DNA from: Cercis canadensis
Taxonomy: Eukaryota > Streptophyta > Magnoliopsida > Fabales > Fabaceae
DNA length: 64,000 nucleotides
Direction of reading: 5' to 3'
Assembly: GCA_003255065.1 (NCBI GenBank)
Contig: QAOA01003428.1
Location: 1-64,000, forward strand
Part shown: in pieces, positions 59,801-64,000 of the stretch
Position numbering within the stretch: the stretch's first letter is position 1
Layout of the letters: each line of letters starts with the position of its first letter
The notes under the pieces: model-generated
Database searches by the model: none
What the model was told of the DNA's origin: nothing
Seen by the model: only the letters and a program-made list of their open reading frames with translations
Program-made: the position numbers and the translations under genes

Positions 59801-61636
59801 AATTAATTCTTAGGTGTTTACTAAGAGCGGGTGTAGCGCTACCCACCCCTTGATTGTGATATTTTTTGTAGGACCTAAAGGTGTCATTGCGAAGATTTTG
59901 CAAAATTGAGTCAAACAATATGTGACTTCTTTATAAAATACAAAAATGACACGATATAGGAAAACGTGTCAAACAAAAAATTTAACTTTTGCCAAAAAAA
60001 AGTTTAGTATGATTTTTTATATCGTGTCATTCTTGTGTTTTATAAATAATTATGTATTCTATCACATAATAGGTAACCTATTTTTATGAGATTTTTGCAA
60101 CGACACTAAAATCACTTGTGGGTCCCATTGAAACTTATCCAATTAGGTGGGAAGTGATACTACCCTTAGAAGTACCAAATGTAGCTTAGCAAACACCTAA
60201 TTTTTATTTCAATGATGAATGTTGGCTCAATTATTGCTATTACATGTGCTTCTCTTCTTCTTGTCTCAAATTTAGATGAAATTCCATGAATTTGCTAAGC
60301 CCAGCATAGATAAATTAATTCTTATTTTTTTTTTTTGAGTTGTATTGTGTGTGGTTATGTGTATAAAATAGTTTTACACATACAATACAATAAATCATAT
60401 CTTACCACGTACATAGAGAAAAAAAAAAAAGAGAGATTAAAACACATTTAATCAGAGGAGGGGCTTCCTTCTTAGTTAGTCCTTGTACTTCATCGAATAG
60501 GATTGGATCCTAGAGATTTACAATCAGCTTTCATACATTTTCTTTTCAATTATGTTGAAGCGCAAACATACCTTTCCTGGTTTAGCAAAACCAATAAAAG
60601 AAGAGACCATGATCATTACTTCATCTTTCCATGTTTTTTGAGCATTGGTAAATTCAAATGTCCCAAAATTTTGTGCCATTCTTTCCATGTGTTTTTGTGC
60701 AATCTTGCTGATTTTTTCGAAGTCCCAATTTCGTGTTCCTTTGTGCCCATCAACTGCTAGAATCGAGGATAACCAGAGATGGTTTGAATTCCCTTGCCAC
60801 ATTAATTGCATCTTTTTCTCCAACCTTAGACTCACACTATAGCCATGTAATGAACATGTAGACCCCATAGGGAGCTATCATCAACAATGCAAGTACACTA
60901 ATATGATCAAATAGGAAGTCAAAACCATTACCTTCAAAATGCTAATGTAAAAGAAGATTGGCTCAAAACAGCTAGAAATAATGGTAAGTAATGGGCACCC
61001 AATTGACCTCTTCATTGTTTTCTTCAATTTTATTGGGGTAACAACTTTGTGGGCTATTTGGGACAGTCCATGTTGAGATTGGTTAGAATCTCAAGCCATG
61101 TCCTAAACAACTTGGTGGAAGTTGATACAATTGGAAAGTCATCAGTTAATGTAATAAAAGAGCATCAATTGCAAACCTATGCCATTAGATAAACCATGTG
61201 ATAGTCCATGATTAGGTGAGCACGGCCCAAACCACCCTCATGAAACTGCCACCTATATTTCATGTCATAATCTTACAATTAAAAGACAAAATGTTAGTTG
61301 AACGAAAAGGGGCATTTCTCATAAACAAACCAGTGCTAATCAAAACAATCACCAAAAGACACAAGCTTCCACTTTTAAGAAGAATCAAAGAAGAGAACAA
61401 AATGGGACAAAGCATTAAACATGGTTCCTGCTGTTTTGTTTCCCAAGCTTATGACACTCTTATCTGAATAACCATTTAATTGGATCTATTATCTATTTTC
61501 TTCTTTTAATCATTGTCTAGGTATAGCATGATTAACCCCACTGATGCCTTGCCAATTATCCACTGTTACCTCTCCTTTTCTTGTCTGATCAGAACAAAAA
61601 CCCAGATTATTTGATCCAAGATAGCATATGAATAAA
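56864..61636. other. Intergenic region
   Basis: No gene recognised in 4.8 kb. The first several hundred bases probably belong to the DUF1639 3' untranslated region. 59813-60197 is a MITE described separately. A GAGTGTGTTTGGTTTAGG motif near 58575 resembles the terminus at 1651-1655 but has no visible partner. The minus strand at 60524-60868 is open for 114 codons without recognisable similarity. Confidence 0.5.
59813..60197. mobile_element. Inverted-repeat MITE flanked by TA (Stowaway/Tc1-mariner style)
   Basis: A 385-base segment starting GGTGTTTACTAAG and ending CTTAGCAAACACC, an inverted repeat with one mismatch, bounded by TA on each side (59811-59812 and 60198-60199). Longer inverted similarity continues inside: ACGATATAGGAAAACGTGTC pairs with the GACACGAT-type motif on the other strand near 60015-60030. 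No coding capacity. A relative lies at 36998-37387. Confidence 0.72.
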
Positions 61637-62353
61637 TCAGTTCTTGCTCTTCTTAGTCTTCCCAACGCGTAAAAACGAACCCAACCCGAAGAGATTTGCA
61701 GTTGGTACATTTAAAACAGGACTAATCCTAACACCATTGCCATAAGATCCTCCATAGCTCTTACCTGAATGAGATTTTGGCAGAGGATAGAAATTTAAGG
61801 TAGAAGATAAAGATGATGATGATGGTTGCTTGTGCTTGTGGGCGTCCTTTGAGCTTGCTCTCTTTGGATTTGTCTCTGAACCAGTAGAATTGCTCCTTGA
61901 CAAAAGAGGTAAGGAGCAGATCAAGCTTTTCTTTCTATCACAGTTGAGACTTTTACTTCTGCTGAATCCCCAGAAAGACTTGGACTGAGGTTTCTTCTCA
62001 TAATCTGAATTCATGTCCAGGACTTCTCTAATTCTCTCTTGCTTCGTTTTTTCAACACTAGAGGGACATGGACGAGGAGGAAGCTTAGTATAAGGAGATT
62101 CCCCATAACGCGTATGTTTTCGAGTAATGCTTCTCTCTTGAATCTGAATTGGAAGGATCACACCATTAGAGAAAAGCTCATCTGCAGAAGATGATTCAAA
62201 CTCAAGGACACTACTGCTAGTGCTAAACTCAAACTCAGAATTTGACCCCTGCAGCAATGTGTCTTTTCGAACGTCATCTGTGATTGGTACAACTTCTAGT
62301 TCACTAAGATCATGGGAGAAAGATAGACGATGAGAACTTGTTTCAGAGCACAT
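61637..62353 (-). CDS. DUF1645 / membrane-associated kinase regulator-like protein
   Basis: A single exon of 238 aa beginning MCSETSSHRLSFSHDLSE; an upstream in-frame extension has no ATG, which fixes the start. The acidic Ser-rich N-terminal third contains SEFEFSTSSSVLEFESSSAD followed by ELFSNGVILPIQ, the signature shared by plant DUF1645 and membrane-associated kinase regulator (MAKR/BKI1-related) proteins. The centre has basic-Ser patches (KSFWGFSRSKSLNCDRKK) and the C-terminus ends in a basic GKTKKSKN tail. MAKR proteins bind membrane lipids through Lys/Arg patches and control receptor kinases, but membership is judged from one motif block and general composition, and the molecular role here is unproven. 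There is no signal peptide or membrane helix. It lies alone between gene-free flanks. Confidence 0.8.
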   Translation of the reverse strand: MCSETSSHRLSFSHDLSELEVVPITDDVRKDTLLQGSNSEFEFSTSSSVLEFESSSADELFSNGVILPIQIQERSITRKHTRYGESPYTKLPPRPCPSSVEKTKQERIREVLDMNSDYEKKPQSKSFWGFSRSKSLNCDRKKSLICSLPLLSRSNSTGSETNPKRASSKDAHKHKQPSSSSLSSTLNFYPLPKSHSGKSYGGSYGNGVRISPVLNVPTANLFGLGSFLRVGKTKKSKN

Positions 62354-64000
62354 AATCACAGGCTTTCCTTCACAGAACAAAAAGGGAAGTGAAGTGGGAA
62401 AGAAAAAACAGAATTTTAAGACACCAAGGGGAATTTGAAGATGATGTAGTTGAGGGAAAAAAAGAGCAGGGAAGGAAAGAATTCAAATGTAAAGAGCAAA
62501 GGCTTGAAAATATAGAGTTGCTTTTGATTTGGAAGTCAAAAAGACAGAAAAAGACATTGAGAAAATTATGAGGCTTTGATATACAGAGCACAGAAAGAAG
62601 AGCAGGTTTACCCTTTTATTCAAGTTTCAAGTACTTGAGAGATTCTATGGAAAATCGAAGAACAAAGAAAATTGCATGTTCGTCTCCGAAAAAAGGAGGA
62701 GGAATTTTGTCTATTATTGTTGGGGAGAAAGAAACAAAGGATGAAGACAAAGCATAAGACACAAAGAAAAGAAATGTTTTGTGACAAGTTCGAAAATTGT
62801 TAATAAATGGTGTACTGTTCACTGCAAAAGTCAGTAAAAGGTGTTGCTTGATTAGAGGAATGTGACTGCAACCACAATCTAATTCTGCTGAATTGAAGGA
62901 ATAACATTTGGAGCCTTCGTCTAAAAAATAACCAGCCAGGAAGACTTGTTCTGTAAGATATAGACTTTAGCCTTCTCATCCTAACCACTGATGTCATGAA
63001 GCCATTTGTTCTTTTCCCAATCTTACAACTATAAATAGATATTTGTGGCTTGTAAGGTAGAGGTACATTGTCTCATCTCTAATTTAAGCAATCACAATTT
63101 CGAATTAAAAAATCAATTAGGTGATATTAGCTCCAATTGTTCAATTATATCCCTCATCATCTTCTGTGCCTTGTTTCCAGGATGAATATATATAGGGATG
63201 TCTCTTAGGGTTATATTGACAAAAATAGTTTTCATTTATCTACAATAATATTCTATATAATAGAATTCATTGAACTGAATGATCATATTTTATAACATAA
63301 CTTACCAAAGTGTAGTTTTTTGTGGGTTAATCTGCCCTTAGAATTATGCTTAAGATATATATGGTAAGGTGATCTGTAGTTTACAAGGAATTATAGTATT
63401 CCTGTCATTTCAATGAATTGACAAGAAGCCTATTTTTTATGTATCTTAAACTTGATGAGCAACTCCCATACAACTTATTCTTACCTCTTAGCTTTCTATC
63501 ACTTTCTTTGTTTGAGACAATAATGAGTATATCATTGTCTCAGAAAGAGTGGGAAAATCTGCATGATTTCTTGAAGCATAGTCAAATAACAAATCAAAGG
63601 AAATGTTCAAAATTTTCAAAGCTAGATCTTCAATCGTTAGCTTCCTAAATGCTGGTTTAGATGACATGAAAGAACATCCTACCTGCCAATCCAATCTTAC
63701 ATATTCAAACTAGCACAATGGTAATGGTGCTACAATATCATTAGTAGAACTCATAATATATTACATTTTACAATAAAAATACAAGGCAATGAAGTACATC
63801 TTTCTATTTTCTAAGCATATAAAATAAATACGTCTATGCTCTTACGGCTCTTCCTATATATCCAAAAGATGTCATCACATAGAAGTATACTTTTCTTTTT
63901 TCTTTTTTTTTAAAAAAAAATAAAGAAACTGAAAAATCAGTGTCAACTCAGGAATAATAAATTGTAGAAGGTAATATTAGTTGGTCAAATTATGTATTAG
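62354..64000. other. 5' flank of the kinase-regulator-like gene and right-edge intergenic DNA
   Basis: 62354-62900 is probably leader and proximal promoter of the minus-strand gene ending at 61637. A CTATAAATAG motif at 63030-63039 could be a distal TATA box. No other gene, RNA or transposon is recognised up to the window edge. Confidence 0.45.

Noticed and set aside
60524..60868. 114-codon minus-strand open frame
   Set aside because: No family similarity seen and no flanking exon support. It could be an old coding fragment but cannot be supported.

Overview
The window is nuclear DNA of a flowering plant, almost certainly a core eudicot. The genes have plant-only architectures (LRK10L receptor kinases, CBP60, BRUTUS, DUF1639), short AT-rich introns with GT-AG borders, and sit in very AT-rich intergenic DNA full of small inverted-repeat transposons. 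I cannot name the species. Two places where near-identical copies flank a single N suggest a draft assembly of a heterozygous genome.

Layout. 1-4.2 kb: a GC-rich orphan exon-like patch, then a decayed Ty1/copia element on the minus strand whose 5' LTR ends exactly inside the last exon of a receptor-kinase gene. 4.2-11.6 kb: two tandem minus-strand LRK10L-type receptor kinases, the first broken by the LTR and the second intact (634 aa). 14.5-18 kb: a seven-exon CBP60-family gene, minus strand. 21.7-27 kb: two tandem minus-strand GT14/DUF266 glycosyltransferase genes sharing one intron position. 29.9-32.8 kb: an intronless gene for the AP-3 adaptor delta subunit, minus strand. 33-42 kb: about 9 kb without a recognisable gene. 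42.4-53.2 kb: a 14-exon BRUTUS-type iron-sensing E3 ligase gene (1248 aa), plus strand, preceded by three G-boxes. 55.8-56.9 kb: a two-exon DUF1639 gene, plus strand. 61.6-62.4 kb: a single-exon gene resembling membrane-associated kinase regulators (DUF1645-like), minus strand.

Functional themes. The LRK10L pair and the CBP60 gene belong to families tied to immune signalling, and both carry W-box-like motifs upstream. The BRUTUS gene is the iron-homeostasis locus; its G-box cluster fits control by bHLH factors. The other genes are housekeeping or of unknown function. Plant genes are not in operons, so neighbourhood says little beyond tandem duplication.

I found no convincing new biological system. 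The most informative signals are the LTR that supplies a stop codon to the receptor kinase, the dyad-containing tandem repeats in that LTR, the promoter motif clusters, and four transposon families with long inverted repeats, two of them with exact target-site duplications.
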